Source of the DNA: Trichomonas vaginalis G3
Lineage: Eukaryota; Parabasalia; Trichomonadida; Trichomonadidae
Assembly (NCBI RefSeq): GCF_026262505.1
Contig: NC_067203.1
Location: forward strand, 9,548,001-9,612,000
Reading direction: 5' to 3'
DNA length: 64,000 nt
The notes under the pieces are model-generated. The model saw only the letters and a list, made by a program, of their open reading frames with translations. It ran no database searches and was not told the origin of the DNA. A program made the translations under genes and the position numbers. Numbering within the stretch: position 1 is the first letter of the stretch; the number at the start of each line of letters is the position of its first letter. This document shows positions 18,307 to 28,448 of the stretch, one piece after another.

Positions 18307-20166
18307 TTAAAACCCTACAGCATTAACTTGAAGATTATCAGATGCCAACTTGTTTGCCGTCATTGGAATAGGCTTAGGCCGTGTAGTTTTCGGCTTTGTG
18401 GACTGAGCCGTTGAAGGTCGAGTCATGTGAGGTCCTCGAACTTGCAAACTTGAAGCACTTAGATCTCCTCGCCGAGAACTAATTGCTACAAAGGAATCAG
18501 CTAGATTCATATGATCTTCTGGTATGTATTTATTGTTTAATTGAGTTTCAACAACCTTGACTTTCAAATTATCCATATCTGTTTGCAATTTATTCAATGT
18601 ATGCTGAACAGTTTCAAACAGACGATCAGAATCGGCGATAGCCATCTTTGTGTCCAATTTCGTTGACATTGATTTAATAATATTTTGAACTTCATCAGTA
18701 AATTGAGGAATATTCTGTTCAAACTTGTTAATTTTAACTCTAATCTCTTCAAGAGTGATCATTAACATTGGATCTTCTTTAACACCTGTAACAGGCCCTT
18801 TCCTATTGAGAACTCCTGTTTTTTCAATCAAAGCTGAAGGAGCTTTAGGTTCTAGCGTCTTCTTGAAGTCAGGAATTTCGTTAGGTTTTTCTTTAGATAT
18901 TGGAGTTTTCCATCTCTTCTTGAAAATACCTTTAACATCTCCAAATTGCTTTTCGAAGTCAACATTCATTCTTCTTTCGTGGAGTTGATCTTGTGTAGAG
19001 CTTGACTCGATGATAATTTCATCAAGGGAGTGAATTGGAGGAAGAGGTCTTGTTGAAATCGTACTTATTAAATTATATAAATCATCTTGTGCTCGAAGTG
19101 ATGAAGAAGCGACATGGAATGTGGATGCTCCCACTTGTTGTAAGAAACTCCATAAATCTCTGACATTTGCTCCAAGCCATTTGAAGAATGGATCGAGTAA
19201 TTGGAATCTTGATAAAATTTCATTTCTCGTTCCATCCAATTGGCATTGGAAATCGTAAATAGAGTGATTAAACTTTTGTAATGCAACTTGAGCATTCTCC
19301 ATTGCCCCTGAAATATTTTCGCATTCTAATCTGACCGAAGAAATTTGCTGATCAACACCATCAAGTCTTCTTGTATCTCTATGAACAGCTAATATCAATG
19401 GAGTAATATCTGCTTCGCTAACGTCATCAAGTGATACTGGTGCGTTAAGTTTATCATTTGTCATGAATTGTGTTTGTATGTCATCTAATTGACGAGAAAT
19501 GCGTGTAATATCTTGTGAAGTCTGCTGTTTGAAAGTATCAAGATTTTCGCCAAAATGTTGTCCAAGCTGTTCAATACGGTCTTGTATATTGTTAATTGAG
19601 TTGTTAAATGCATCGAATTTATCATCATCTTGATCTAAACGTTCCATCATAATATTTAATGTTGAAATTCCAGTTTGTTTTAGTAATTCACGCATTTCTT
19701 GTACATCATTATTAACATTTGTTTGAAGTGTTCGAACTTCCGTTATACTTTGATTAAGTTTTGAGATAGAAGTTGTACTTATAAGATGCTGAGCTTGAAC
19801 TTGATCTTGAAGTGCTTTATGAGTTTCATCAATCTTATCCATGACTGTAACTTGATCTCTATCTTGTTTTGCAACTATTTCATCAAGCTGTTTTTGCATT
19901 TTTTCCGCGAAATCTGTAAATTCTTGTTTATTGTGATTGATTGTTTCATTTGTTTTGGTAATAGCTTGATTAATTTCGTCTATCTTTTTCAAGTATTCTT
20001 CGTTCTCGACTTTCTTTTCGATCTTATCAAGAAGAGTATATATTTTATCTTCGTGTTTTTGCAAAAAATCACACATTTTGGAAAGAACACTTTGCAGACA
20101 ATCAGATCCTATCATCGTGGAAACTAATTGTCTCTTAGAAAGTGTTGAAACTAATTCATCAGCCAT
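18307..20166 (-). CDS. Coiled-coil protein, unknown function
   Basis: 619 residues. Long heptad-rich helices run through about 25-330 (KKIDEINQAITKTNETINHN, then repeated DxxxxxLxxQ patterns) and again at about 475-550. Between them is a short hydrophobic, tryptophan-containing block (WLGANVRDLWSFLQQVGAST) that may be a globular patch or oligomerisation point. The C-terminus is basic and proline/serine-rich (STAQSTKPKTTRPKPIPMT). There is no signal peptide or membrane anchor. Such architecture suits a cytoskeletal, basal-body or golgin-type scaffold, but no specific family is recognised. Confidence 0.65.
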   Translation of the reverse strand: MADELVSTLSKRQLVSTMIGSDCLQSVLSKMCDFLQKHEDKIYTLLDKIEKKVENEEYLKKIDEINQAITKTNETINHNKQEFTDFAEKMQKQLDEIVAKQDRDQVTVMDKIDETHKALQDQVQAQHLISTTSISKLNQSITEVRTLQTNVNNDVQEMRELLKQTGISTLNIMMERLDQDDDKFDAFNNSINNIQDRIEQLGQHFGENLDTFKQQTSQDITRISRQLDDIQTQFMTNDKLNAPVSLDDVSEADITPLILAVHRDTRRLDGVDQQISSVRLECENISGAMENAQVALQKFNHSIYDFQCQLDGTRNEILSRFQLLDPFFKWLGANVRDLWSFLQQVGASTFHVASSSLRAQDDLYNLISTISTRPLPPIHSLDEIIIESSSTQDQLHERRMNVDFEKQFGDVKGIFKKRWKTPISKEKPNEIPDFKKTLEPKAPSALIEKTGVLNRKGPVTGVKEDPMLMITLEEIRVKINKFEQNIPQFTDEVQNIIKSMSTKLDTKMAIADSDRLFETVQHTLNKLQTDMDNLKVKVVETQLNNKYIPEDHMNLADSFVAISSRRGDLSASSLQVRGPHMTRPSTAQSTKPKTTRPKPIPMTANKLASDNLQVNAVGF

Positions 20167-20812
20167 TTTGAGTACGTTACCTCGTTATTTTATTTTTTTC
20201 TGAGCAAAAAATTTGGAATTGCACAATACGATTTTTAATATAATACATTGATTGCGGTGCTTCAGACTTTGTTTTTTGCCGATCATTCATATATCACGAA
20301 GTTAAACAAGAAGATTATTACTTGAATCAAGTTTAGAACTTAGTAGTTGACGGTTTCAAGATTCTAAAAACAAAATTTAGCTGAGAAAGATATGGATTCG
20401 GGAATGTTACTCGGTATTATATAGTAGAATTCAAATTTCTTAGTTGATGTGGTGCAAATATTCATAGAAGAACTGTTTTCGTCGAAGAAACATCTCTTCT
20501 CAATACAACAAGGAGAAATTGTTCAATCAATTTCATAAAACAAATTTTTATTAGACAAAATTATCTGAATTACAACAATGAGTTTATAGAGTGAAATAAA
20601 TCACTATATTACTGTAATTAAACAATGATGTTTTTTGATATTAAAGTTTTCAAAGGAAGTAAAGGTGTTCCTTTAATATAATGCATCACCTAGACTAAGA
20701 CTTCTTTGAAAGCTACGATTTTCTTTAGAAAATTCCAAATTAATACTTTTGGAATAAAATGTAAATAATTAAATAGGAAATGATACACAGCTAGCTAAAT
20801 GTAAAGCGAGGG
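20167..20812. other. Intergenic
   Basis: 646 bases without a supportable gene or repeat. Confidence 0.45.
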
Positions 20813-21310
20813 TTAAGCTATTGATCTGCTATGCGTTTCTTGTTCTTCGTCATTTTCAAAAAAGTTAAGTGTCACAAAATCTGTGTTCAATTTTTCACAT
20901 TCTATTTTCGTGTTGATTGCTGGTTGTTCATCTATATCTTTATTTTCGTAATTTTCGAGAATTGATGTAGTATTATTCAATTTTGGCGTTAAGATCCTTA
21001 AAATGCTGGCTCTGTCCATATCTTCTTTCAGAGCATATTCTTGTGGGTATATTTTCTTTGGAGAAAGGTCTTTACCGTAATTTGGATCTGCTTTATTCAA
21101 TAATTCTGGCGCAATGCTAATGTGAAAACCATTGATTCCATTGAGGATCCTGGATTTAAACTGTATAGCATAATTGTCAATATCTGTTTCGGTATTTAAT
21201 CGAAACCTTTTGTCTGGCAAGCCACTTAATGTTTTTCGATAACGCCCCGCGCCATTTATTGTTGCAGTTTGTCCAGAATTCAGGTTGCGAAAACGGGGTA
21301 CACTTGTCAT
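20813..21310 (-). CDS. Small soluble protein, unknown function
   Basis: 165 residues starting MTSVPRFRNLNSGQTATING at the first ATG. It has a basic N-terminus, a middle with a YPQEYALKEDMDRASIL helix, and an acidic C-terminal third. There is no signal peptide, membrane segment or recognised domain. Codon use resembles its neighbours, which favours a real gene. The family is not recognised. Confidence 0.5.
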   Translation of the reverse strand: MTSVPRFRNLNSGQTATINGAGRYRKTLSGLPDKRFRLNTETDIDNYAIQFKSRILNGINGFHISIAPELLNKADPNYGKDLSPKKIYPQEYALKEDMDRASILRILTPKLNNTTSILENYENKDIDEQPAINTKIECEKLNTDFVTLNFFENDEEQETHSRSIA

Positions 21311-21420
21311 TAGAAAATAAAAAAAAATTCTCTAACATACGATTAAAATTTTGATTCAAATGCTGATCGGCATTTGAAGCACAAATAATCATAAACTTTT
21401 CCGACATTTTTTGGGTCACT

Positions 21421-21645
21421 TCGCGCCCCTGACAACTGTTACTGCATCAACAACTTCTAGTGGTTCAACATCTTCATTCGGTTCATCTGATCCAAAGGGA
21501 GAAAAAAGCAAATTGCAGACTTTGTTAACTATTTCGTTGTTAGTGTTGTAGTTGCTTCGTTGGTTGTGGGAATTGTTATTGGAGTTTCTATATATTTCCT
21601 CGTTAAAAATAAAACAAACTCAAATTCACCTGCTGAAGCAGTCTA
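21421..21645 (+). pseudogene. Decayed C-terminal end of a type I surface protein
   Basis: The plus strand encodes a Ser/Thr-rich stalk (TTVTASTTSSGSTSSFGSSD) and then, in another frame after an A-run near 21,506, a membrane segment and short tail (VVVASLVVGIVIGVSIYFLV, ending SPAEAV and a stop). There is no upstream ectodomain. The layout resembles the end of the surface protein at 22,248-25,707, so this is probably a relic of a related gene. Confidence 0.5.
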
Positions 21646-21881
21646 ACTATGAATAAAATATCCTTTGTATTCGATTTATTTCAATTCTATTTAATCTGTT
21701 TTTATTCATTTCAGCAATATTATTCACTAACTTCAAAAGAAGAGCTGTTTCTAGAACATTTGATGAATTATCTGGCTTTTTATTACCTTCTCAAGATGAT
21801 TAAATTCCTCAAAACACATTGAAAAACAAAAAATATCAAAATTATGATGCAATGTGAAATGTCGTTTTACCATTTTTCTTT

Positions 21882-22010
21882 TTAAGGCTGCACTTACGCC
21901 CATATGACTTTAATTCAAATTTTTGACACCCGGCTTGAAGCGTCATTGAACATTAAACTTAAACATCTGAATTGAAGGCCGTGCCAAAGGGGGCGTAAGT
22001 GCACCCTTAA
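21882..22010. mobile_element. MITE, 129 bp, with TTAA ends
   Basis: Terminal inverted repeats of 20 bp with one mismatch: TTAAGGCTGCACTTACGCCC at the left, and the complement of TTAAGGGTGCACTTACGCCC at the right. The middle is non-coding. The TTAA at both ends could be the target duplication or part of the repeat. A TTAA target would suit piggyBac-like transposases, but the GG-start termini are not typical, so the family is open. Confidence 0.7.
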
Positions 22011-22247
22011 CACTGTTTTTGTGAATTTTTTACATTGTCAGTGCATTGATGTATAAATAATTATCAAGCATTTGTTCAGATAAATCGGAATATATTACAA
22101 TATCAATATTGATAATGAAGAATCTATCAATAAAAAGAATATTTTGTTACAATGTTAATAAAACTTCATTCAAAATTCGAATTAATTTATGAACATTCAT
22201 TGATTTAAGAAAAAGCAAATTTTTGATAAAAAATTAATGTTTATCGA

Positions 22248-24515
22248 TTAAACGTCAGGCATGTCATCTTTTTCAATGGAACCTTCACTTGGCTCATTTG
22301 CACTCTTCCTCTTCTTGATCAGGAAGAGAATGGCGATAACAATAATGGCGATAACTACTAATACACCAATAATGACTCCTGCGATTAAACCACCATTTAC
22401 TGGTTTTGGAGTTGGTTCCGCATTTTGTTCGTCATCTTTTGGATTTGGTTCTGGATTTTTCTCTGGTTCAGGTCCTGGATTTTTCTCTGGTTCAGGTCCT
22501 GGATTTTTCTCTGGTTCAGGTTCTGGATTTTTCTCTGGTTCAGGTTCTGGGTCTGGAACCTTCTCGCTATATGTTATTTGTTCTGATTTATACTCACTGT
22601 TTTTCGAAACAATTCTTGGTTTTTCTTCGACATTTGGATTTTCAACATTAACGTTCAAACTTGCTTCTTCTCCATTCTCTGGTGGAGTTACCTTAATTAA
22701 AATTGGTTTATCATATTCATCAGACCTTATGGATTTGCTGAAACTAAAGTCAAACACTGGAGTTACACTTATTCCAGCTTTATTTACATCAACTTTAATT
22801 GTTGTTCCTGAGAAACTGAATAACATTGTCAAACAAATATCTTTACCTTGTTTCAATGAGAAGTCATCATTTTTGTTTGAGGACAATTCAACTTTGGCTG
22901 TACCAAATGAAATAATATTTTGACAGTCGTAGTGAGGAGTTTTATAAACGTAAATTGTAATATATGCTGATTCATGCACGGAATTAACATATGACAATTC
23001 CAATTTTCCATTATTTGTGAAATCAACATGTAAAACGTTTTCTGCAATTAAATCTCTTTTGACACCTTTCGATTTAGTTATAACCTTCATATCTTGGAAG
23101 TTTTCTGCGGAGTATGCAACTGAGTAACCTTCCTTAATAACATATGTTTTGACTGTTTCTGTTATTCTCATGTTATAGATTCCATTTTCCAAAACCGTTT
23201 CCTCTTCTTGACTGAATTCAACTTTAACATCATCTTTAATAACTTCAACATTTTCATATCCATAAGTTGCATTCTTGTACTCAATAATTGCTTCTGTTTG
23301 AATAGTATTATTAATAATAAATTCAGGATTACCTCTACTAAAACTCTCGAAATTCAACATCATACAAGTTACATTATCAAATGCTAGTTCACCATCAACT
23401 TTTTTCGCTTCATCATTTTTGTAAATAATATCATAATAGTTGCGCTTCCTATCGATCGTTATACATGATTTAATTGTACTAAAGAACACAATTATGTAGT
23501 CTTTATTTGATGTTGATTTTGGTTTAACATTGACTTTGCTCTGGTATTGATTTACTATTAAAGTAACTTCTGTATCTGCTGAATATTTTGCGACATAAAC
23601 ATAGTGTAATATATTATGTGCGTATTTTGCATTTGGATTTCTTTTAACTTTGAATGTTATTCGTGATTCTGATAGATCGTAATAGTTCTGTAGTACTTCA
23701 CCATTTTCATCTATAAAGCTTTCACCATTTGAAAAGCAAACGTATCCATATTTGAATTCAAGTGTTACATATTTATCCTCTGGGATTTCAATAAACTTTT
23801 CCTTTGGTCGGCAGTCATAATATGTCAATAAATTTGAAGCATATGGATTATTTTTGATTAAATCGAGACCTAATTGATCTAATTCTCTATCTTCATCGCC
23901 CCTAGATGCAATTGTGAAATGAATTTCAGACATTTCTGAGACCCAAGCATTGATGGCATAAGTGAATTCTTCGTAATGATAAAATACATCAAAAGTGCCT
24001 TGTTTAATGATACGCGCTGGGAATGGATCATCATAATATAATGGAATTACACAAGTAGAAAAAGCTTCACGAACTTTGTCTAAATAATACATTCTTGTTC
24101 CATAAAGATTGATAAAATCAACTTTGTTACACTTTTCAAGTCTGTGGCATCTATAGTGTAAATAAATTGTACCATCTGAAAATACAGGAGAATCTTTTCT
24201 AATTACAATAAATTGATCTCCAAAATAGATATTTTCTAAATCTGAACTATTATATAAAACTAATCCTTGTGGATTATAAAAAACAGTCATCTGTCGATAA
24301 TAATAATATTCCTCTTTAAATATTTCTATATGTATGACATTCAATTTTGTTGGATCTAGATTTAAATTGCCATGGGTAACAGTTTTATCTTCGAATTTGA
24401 TTGAATGATTTTTCACACTATTTCTTATTTCCCCTTCAATATTTGTATAAAAGTAGGTATCAACAATGCCTTCTTTACTAACTAGATTTGGATTTTTTAC
24501 CTTTTGGAGGAGCAA
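22248..24515 (-). CDS. Surface protein, C-terminal part: ectodomain, proline/glutamate stalk, membrane anchor
   Basis: About 750 codons, beta-rich with many N-glycosylation sequons. A repetitive stalk of PEPEKNP units sits just outside the membrane, then a strong membrane helix (GGLIAGVIIGVLVVIAIIVI) and a short charged tail ending DMPDV. This is the standard type I layout of trichomonad surface proteins. The frame opens without an ATG and continues, in another register, the ectodomain of the reading frame at 24,478-25,707. The two overlap around a T-run at about 24,492-24,497. I infer one gene of about 1,160 codons split by a single frameshift or a base-call error. No known adhesin domain is recognised. 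Confidence 0.6.
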   Translation of the reverse strand: MLLQKVKNPNLVSKEGIVDTYFYTNIEGEIRNSVKNHSIKFEDKTVTHGNLNLDPTKLNVIHIEIFKEEYYYYRQMTVFYNPQGLVLYNSSDLENIYFGDQFIVIRKDSPVFSDGTIYLHYRCHRLEKCNKVDFINLYGTRMYYLDKVREAFSTCVIPLYYDDPFPARIIKQGTFDVFYHYEEFTYAINAWVSEMSEIHFTIASRGDEDRELDQLGLDLIKNNPYASNLLTYYDCRPKEKFIEIPEDKYVTLEFKYGYVCFSNGESFIDENGEVLQNYYDLSESRITFKVKRNPNAKYAHNILHYVYVAKYSADTEVTLIVNQYQSKVNVKPKSTSNKDYIIVFFSTIKSCITIDRKRNYYDIIYKNDEAKKVDGELAFDNVTCMMLNFESFSRGNPEFIINNTIQTEAIIEYKNATYGYENVEVIKDDVKVEFSQEEETVLENGIYNMRITETVKTYVIKEGYSVAYSAENFQDMKVITKSKGVKRDLIAENVLHVDFTNNGKLELSYVNSVHESAYITIYVYKTPHYDCQNIISFGTAKVELSSNKNDDFSLKQGKDICLTMLFSFSGTTIKVDVNKAGISVTPVFDFSFSKSIRSDEYDKPILIKVTPPENGEEASLNVNVENPNVEEKPRIVSKNSEYKSEQITYSEKVPDPEPEPEKNPEPEPEKNPGPEPEKNPGPEPEKNPEPNPKDDEQNAEPTPKPVNGGLIAGVIIGVLVVIAIIVIAILFLIKKRKSANEPSEGSIEKDDMPDV
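22459..22556. repeat. In-frame 30-bp minisatellite in the surface-protein stalk
   Basis: About three and a half copies of a 30-bp unit encoding PEPEKNPxPE on the minus strand. Copy number is likely to vary between strains. Confidence 0.7.
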
Positions 24516-25707
24516 AGAGCTGTATATAATTTTGTCCTATTTTAGTTCCAGATCCAAATTTTTCGATTGCATTTGTTGCGGATACTTCGAATATATCAGA
24601 GTCTTCATGATTATAAAAGAAATGTATATCATAGTATGTCTCACTTTTGATTAAATCTGAATACAAAAATATATCTGAATCAAAATCATTGAAAATCATT
24701 ATAAACGGATTATTATTATGGAAATAAGTAAAATAAAATATTTTTGTTGATTCAACTCCTTTGATATATAAATCCATAACTTCATTTGATTGGTCAGGTA
24801 TTCTATTTCCTTCCTGGTCATAAAATGAATAAGTTGATAATGATATATATTTGAAATTTTCAGTCCTTAATGATATGCAATATAATTTACCAACTTCGAT
24901 TGTAAAATTGTTGAAATTTTTTGGTAAGCAAAGTATATAATCATAATTATCATAATGTGGTTCTAATTCAGCTGTTAACGAAGTCACAAACAATGACTTT
25001 AATAAATGACTTTCCTTTTGTTTAAATTCTTCTATTTGACTTAGTTTTTCCTCATCATTTTCAATTATGATGTAATCATGAAGCTCCGTATGAATATAAA
25101 ATTTTTCACATCTCTCATATCTTATCCTTGATGAATATCCTTCGATCTCTAATAAATTTTCTTTGCCGTTTGCTGTTCTAATTTTAACAAATTTTGTTTC
25201 ATTACTTGAATATATGTAAAAAACATCAACATCACGATCGTATCTACTATGCACTCGTGTAAACTCATCAATAACAATCCGTTTGTCAACATAATTATAT
25301 ATTATAACATAATTTTCACTAATACCACTCCAAAGGAAAAACTCAAATATAGTTGGAACTTCTTTCCCTTTTACAATGATGTATGGTGGTGCAGGAGCCT
25401 TTTTATTTGGAATTAATATATCGGAATCATCGTAAAATTGATCTTTTGACAAAAGTAAAAAAATATCAGCTTGACGAGAATATGGTTCTAATGCTATTCT
25501 CACTTTTTGGTTTGGCTGTATTTCTACTGTGTTGCACCCTTCATGAGAGCTGTAATATTCATCAAAAGTTGAATGTAAATTTTCATGTATGACTTGATGT
25601 TCTAATGAAAAGATGTCAGGTTTCTTTTCTAATGTTTGATGGTTGTCTAATAATTCTGTAAAGCAGAAAAACAATCCGGTGAACATTGAAAATTTTGTGT
25701 ATTTCAT
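24478..25707 (-). CDS. Surface protein, N-terminal part with signal peptide
   Basis: 409 codons from the ATG at 25,707. The first about 20 residues (MKYTKFSMFTGLFFCFTELL) form a signal peptide, followed by a beta-rich extracellular region with no recognised domain. It ends shortly after entering a lysine-rich stretch (APPKGKKSKSS) where the frame is lost. The downstream frame at 22,248-24,515 supplies more ectodomain, a stalk and a membrane anchor. Taken alone this would be a secreted protein; taken with the next frame it is a type I surface protein. The latter seems more likely because neither part is complete by itself. Confidence 0.6.
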   Translation of the reverse strand: MKYTKFSMFTGLFFCFTELLDNHQTLEKKPDIFSLEHQVIHENLHSTFDEYYSSHEGCNTVEIQPNQKVRIALEPYSRQADIFLLLSKDQFYDDSDILIPNKKAPAPPYIIVKGKEVPTIFEFFLWSGISENYVIIYNYVDKRIVIDEFTRVHSRYDRDVDVFYIYSSNETKFVKIRTANGKENLLEIEGYSSRIRYERCEKFYIHTELHDYIIIENDEEKLSQIEEFKQKESHLLKSLFVTSLTAELEPHYDNYDYILCLPKNFNNFTIEVGKLYCISLRTENFKYISLSTYSFYDQEGNRIPDQSNEVMDLYIKGVESTKIFYFTYFHNNNPFIMIFNDFDSDIFLYSDLIKSETYYDIHFFYNHEDSDIFEVSATNAIEKFGSGTKIGQNYIQLFAPPKGKKSKSS

Positions 25708-27090
25708 GTTTAAACGGTTATTATTTTTTAAAAAAATATTGCCATCACACTCTTTTTATATACAATTAAATTTTTTCCCATTTCACTTAATCCTCAGAAA
25801 TAGTCAGAGCAAATTTATAGCATACGTAGTCCATTCAATATATACCATGATTTTAGTTTTTTTTTTAAATCGCGAATTGAATTAACAAAATACTCAATTT
25901 TTGTTTCCACAATACAATTTAAAAAATGTTCGCAATTTCGCCGTAAGCAATTTCTATCCAAATTACAAACAAATTCTTTAATCGTTGTAAATTCTAATTC
26001 TTAACATTTGAATTCAAACGCTTTTTAAGAGGAGTTTGTTTTCATTTTTAAGAATTGAAATTTATGACATTTGAGTTAAAAAAACTCAAACACAATAAAT
26101 TTTAAGTTTTCATGAACGTTAAAAGTTCTGGAAATTTGAATGCTTGGAAACGATACATTTTAACAAAAAAAAGTCGCAAAATTTAATTTGAAGTAATGTT
26201 GGGTAAAAATAATTAAGACAATACCGTAGCTCTGAAATGCCATGTCAAAGTCTTAAAAAAAATAGTCTAAAAAATTCGTTGGTGCCGAGTCGTGTCGTAT
26301 TTTTCTATGGCTTATGGTGTCGCAAGACCAAAATTGAATGAGTCGTCGTCGCTAATGTAAAGTTTATTTTTTCATGGAATTTCATATTGCTTTATTTCCA
26401 ATGCTTTGAATGAAAGGATTTAAGGCGCTTATCAAGATTTAGCGCCTTAATACCTTTCATTCTCTGCATAAATTCGCCAAACTTTGAGTAAATGAATTGA
26501 TTTATTTTCTGGAATGAATTGCTAGCTGTGAAGTTCTGAACTAGATTCATAACTTTACAGCTAACATTTCCCATGCAAGGAAATAATTTTTGATGAACAA
26601 AAACATTGCATTGGTGATAAACGCCAATTCAATTTCCCTACGCCATAAACTTCAGAAAATACAATGTAAACTTCACAAAATCGAATGGTTTACATCAAGA
26701 CGCCAAAATATTATACAATGTAAGCGACTCTCATAGTTTGATTCGATATTATCATATTTTCATTTATTAAGATGGAGCTGAATAATAGATGTGTTACATT
26801 CTTTCACCTACAATGTTTCATCCTATACTAATGAAATAAGTTTTTTTTCCCAATCGGCTGGGATTAGGCATGTTTCATGAGTGAGAAAAAGGACAAACAT
26901 TCATATCTATTCGAAGATGTGTGAGTGCAAATTCATCCTGATGAAAATTTAAAATATCCATTAATATATCAATTTTAATATATAATTACCAATCACTATA
27001 ATAGTCCTATTTATATAATAAAATTAAAAGGCATTTGCTTCTGAGAAATGCAAGCAAAAAAGTGTCTTCAAAATCTCTTCAATCTCAAAA
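25708..27090. other. Long intergenic stretch with one strong hairpin
   Basis: 1.38 kb with no convincing gene. A 60-codon minus-strand frame (26,392-26,574) covers the hairpin at 26,409-26,461 and is probably chance. The rest is AT-rich without repeats I could define. Confidence 0.5.
26409..26461. repeat. Inverted repeat, 21-bp arms, 11-base loop
   Basis: Left arm begins AATGAAAGG and ends AAGGCGCT; right arm is its complement with two mismatched positions. It could be a transcript-end hairpin, the core of a small palindromic element, or a structured RNA. There is no T-run after it on the plus strand. Confidence 0.65.
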
Positions 27091-27417
27091 ATGGAAGACG
27101 ATTTATCATATTTCACGAATCTTTGCGGCTTAGTGAACACAAAACTCAATGCTGATATGAATGATGAGACAAATGATGCTCAGACTCAGAAGAGACGTCC
27201 AAAACAAGACGAAAATGAAGATAATCCAGAAGCTGCCGAAAAAGATTCAGAAAATTACAAGAAAAAGGGCAAATTCAATAATAAATTCGATAAGAAGAAC
27301 GATAATAAGAAGTTCCAGCGTAATGATAGAGGTGATAAACAGTTTGATCGCAAGCCAAAAGGAGATAAAGGTGATAGACAGTTTGATCGTAAGCAAACAA
27401 GACAAAATAAGCACTAA
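27091..27417 (+). CDS. Small Lys/Asp/Arg-rich low-complexity protein
   Basis: 108 residues. The first about 25 are ordinary (MEDDLSYFTNLCGLVNTKLN) and could form a short helix. The rest is highly charged, with repeats of (K/D)KxFxRKxKGDK type such as DKQFDRKPKGDKGDRQFDRK. This resembles disordered RNA- or ribosome-associated tails in texture, but no family is recognised. The start is the first ATG, with TCAATCTC 7-14 bases upstream. Confidence 0.5.
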   Translation: MEDDLSYFTNLCGLVNTKLNADMNDETNDAQTQKRRPKQDENEDNPEAAEKDSENYKKKGKFNNKFDKKNDNKKFQRNDRGDKQFDRKPKGDKGDRQFDRKQTRQNKH

Positions 27418-27542
27418 AATCGATAAAGTACTATATAGAATTTCTCATATGAATAAAGTATTCTTTTTTTTTGTTTTTTTGATCAATATTACATATTATA
27501 AATAAGTAGATTATCTATTTAAATGTTTAAACAATAATTAAA

Positions 27543-28436
27543 TTACTCATCAGTTTCTTGTTCAGCGAATTTCCACTGATTAATATCCCATTCAGCGCCT
27601 TCGCTGTTGGACCATGTACACTTTTCTTCATCGTACTGGAAACCGCGACGAATAAGTTCGTTTGAGGCTGCAGTTTGCATATCTGTTTGACTTTGGGTGT
27701 AGAAGATGAATAAAAGAATGGAATCCGAAAAAAGATTGATCTTCTCTATCGGATTCTCTGATCTCTCGAGCGCGGCATAGCTCTTTGGCATTGGATAGCA
27801 AGAGTTGTTTAATAATGGAGCATCAGAGAGAACAGAGTGAAGCATTGGTAAAAGAGGCTCTTCTTTGTTCAAGTTGAGACCGAGAGAGTATAAATCTGTT
27901 TCGTTGAAGCTCTTTTCGTCTTTGAAAGAAGTAACGAATGATAAAAGTGAAAACTTTGAAAAGTAATCAGCTGCTGCAGGCGGTTGTGGTGAAATAAACT
28001 CTTTTGTGATGATAACTGGAGGTGGCTGGCTTGGAACAATTGGAGCAGGGTTTGATATTTGATGCATCATTGGAGAAACTTGATTTGGAGTTGATGGACG
28101 CTGAGGTATTTGAATAGTAGTTTGAGTTGGTGTTTGAGCTGGAATTGGGGCTGCCATTGGAGTTGATTGCGGCGCTGGATTGTAGTTAGCAGGTTTTGGT
28201 GCTGGTGTAACTTTTAGAGGGGCAGCCGGACGCTCAATTTTTGGAGTTGTTGCGCCTGGTTGCTTTGCAAAGGAGAGATTTATTTTTGTCGGCTTTTCAA
28301 TAATAAATTTAGCAGCAGGATTTGCCTTTGTCGTAATTTCTATGTTTCGAGTTGCTTGTGGGGTAGCTGAGGATCTCACAAAGCTTTTTCCTCTGAGGGA
28401 ATCAATTGGTCTAGACCCGTGGCGATTTTCACTCAT
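27543..28436 (-). CDS. NOT2: CCR4-NOT complex subunit NOT2
   Basis: 297 residues from the ATG at 28,436. The N-terminal half is proline/glutamine/threonine-rich and disordered. The C-terminal half is a NOT box: LYSLGLNLNKEEPLLP matches the conserved TLGLNLN motif of NOT2 (CNOT2/Cdc36), followed by SDSILLFIFYTQSQTDMQTA, an AASNELIRRGFQYDEEKCTW segment and a final WDINQWKF. NOT2 and NOT3/5 pair to form the NOT module that links the deadenylase to mRNA targets. The LGLNLN motif points to NOT2 rather than NOT3. I chose the ATG at 28,436 over one ten codons earlier because a perfect TCACTTTTT initiator lies between them. Confidence 0.85.
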   Translation of the reverse strand: MSENRHGSRPIDSLRGKSFVRSSATPQATRNIEITTKANPAAKFIIEKPTKINLSFAKQPGATTPKIERPAAPLKVTPAPKPANYNPAPQSTPMAAPIPAQTPTQTTIQIPQRPSTPNQVSPMMHQISNPAPIVPSQPPPVIITKEFISPQPPAAADYFSKFSLLSFVTSFKDEKSFNETDLYSLGLNLNKEEPLLPMLHSVLSDAPLLNNSCYPMPKSYAALERSENPIEKINLFSDSILLFIFYTQSQTDMQTAASNELIRRGFQYDEEKCTWSNSEGAEWDINQWKFAEQETDE

Positions 28437-28439
28437 AAT

Positions 28440-28448
28440 AAAAAGTGA
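28440..28448 (-). promoter_or_regulatory. Initiator-like motif of NOT2
   Basis: TCACTTTTT on the minus strand, three bases before the ATG at 28,436; it matches the trichomonad Inr and decides the start. Confidence 0.55.

Noticed and set aside
26392-26574. 60-codon minus-strand frame
   Set aside because: Its coding potential comes largely from the hairpin and it has no initiator or domain.
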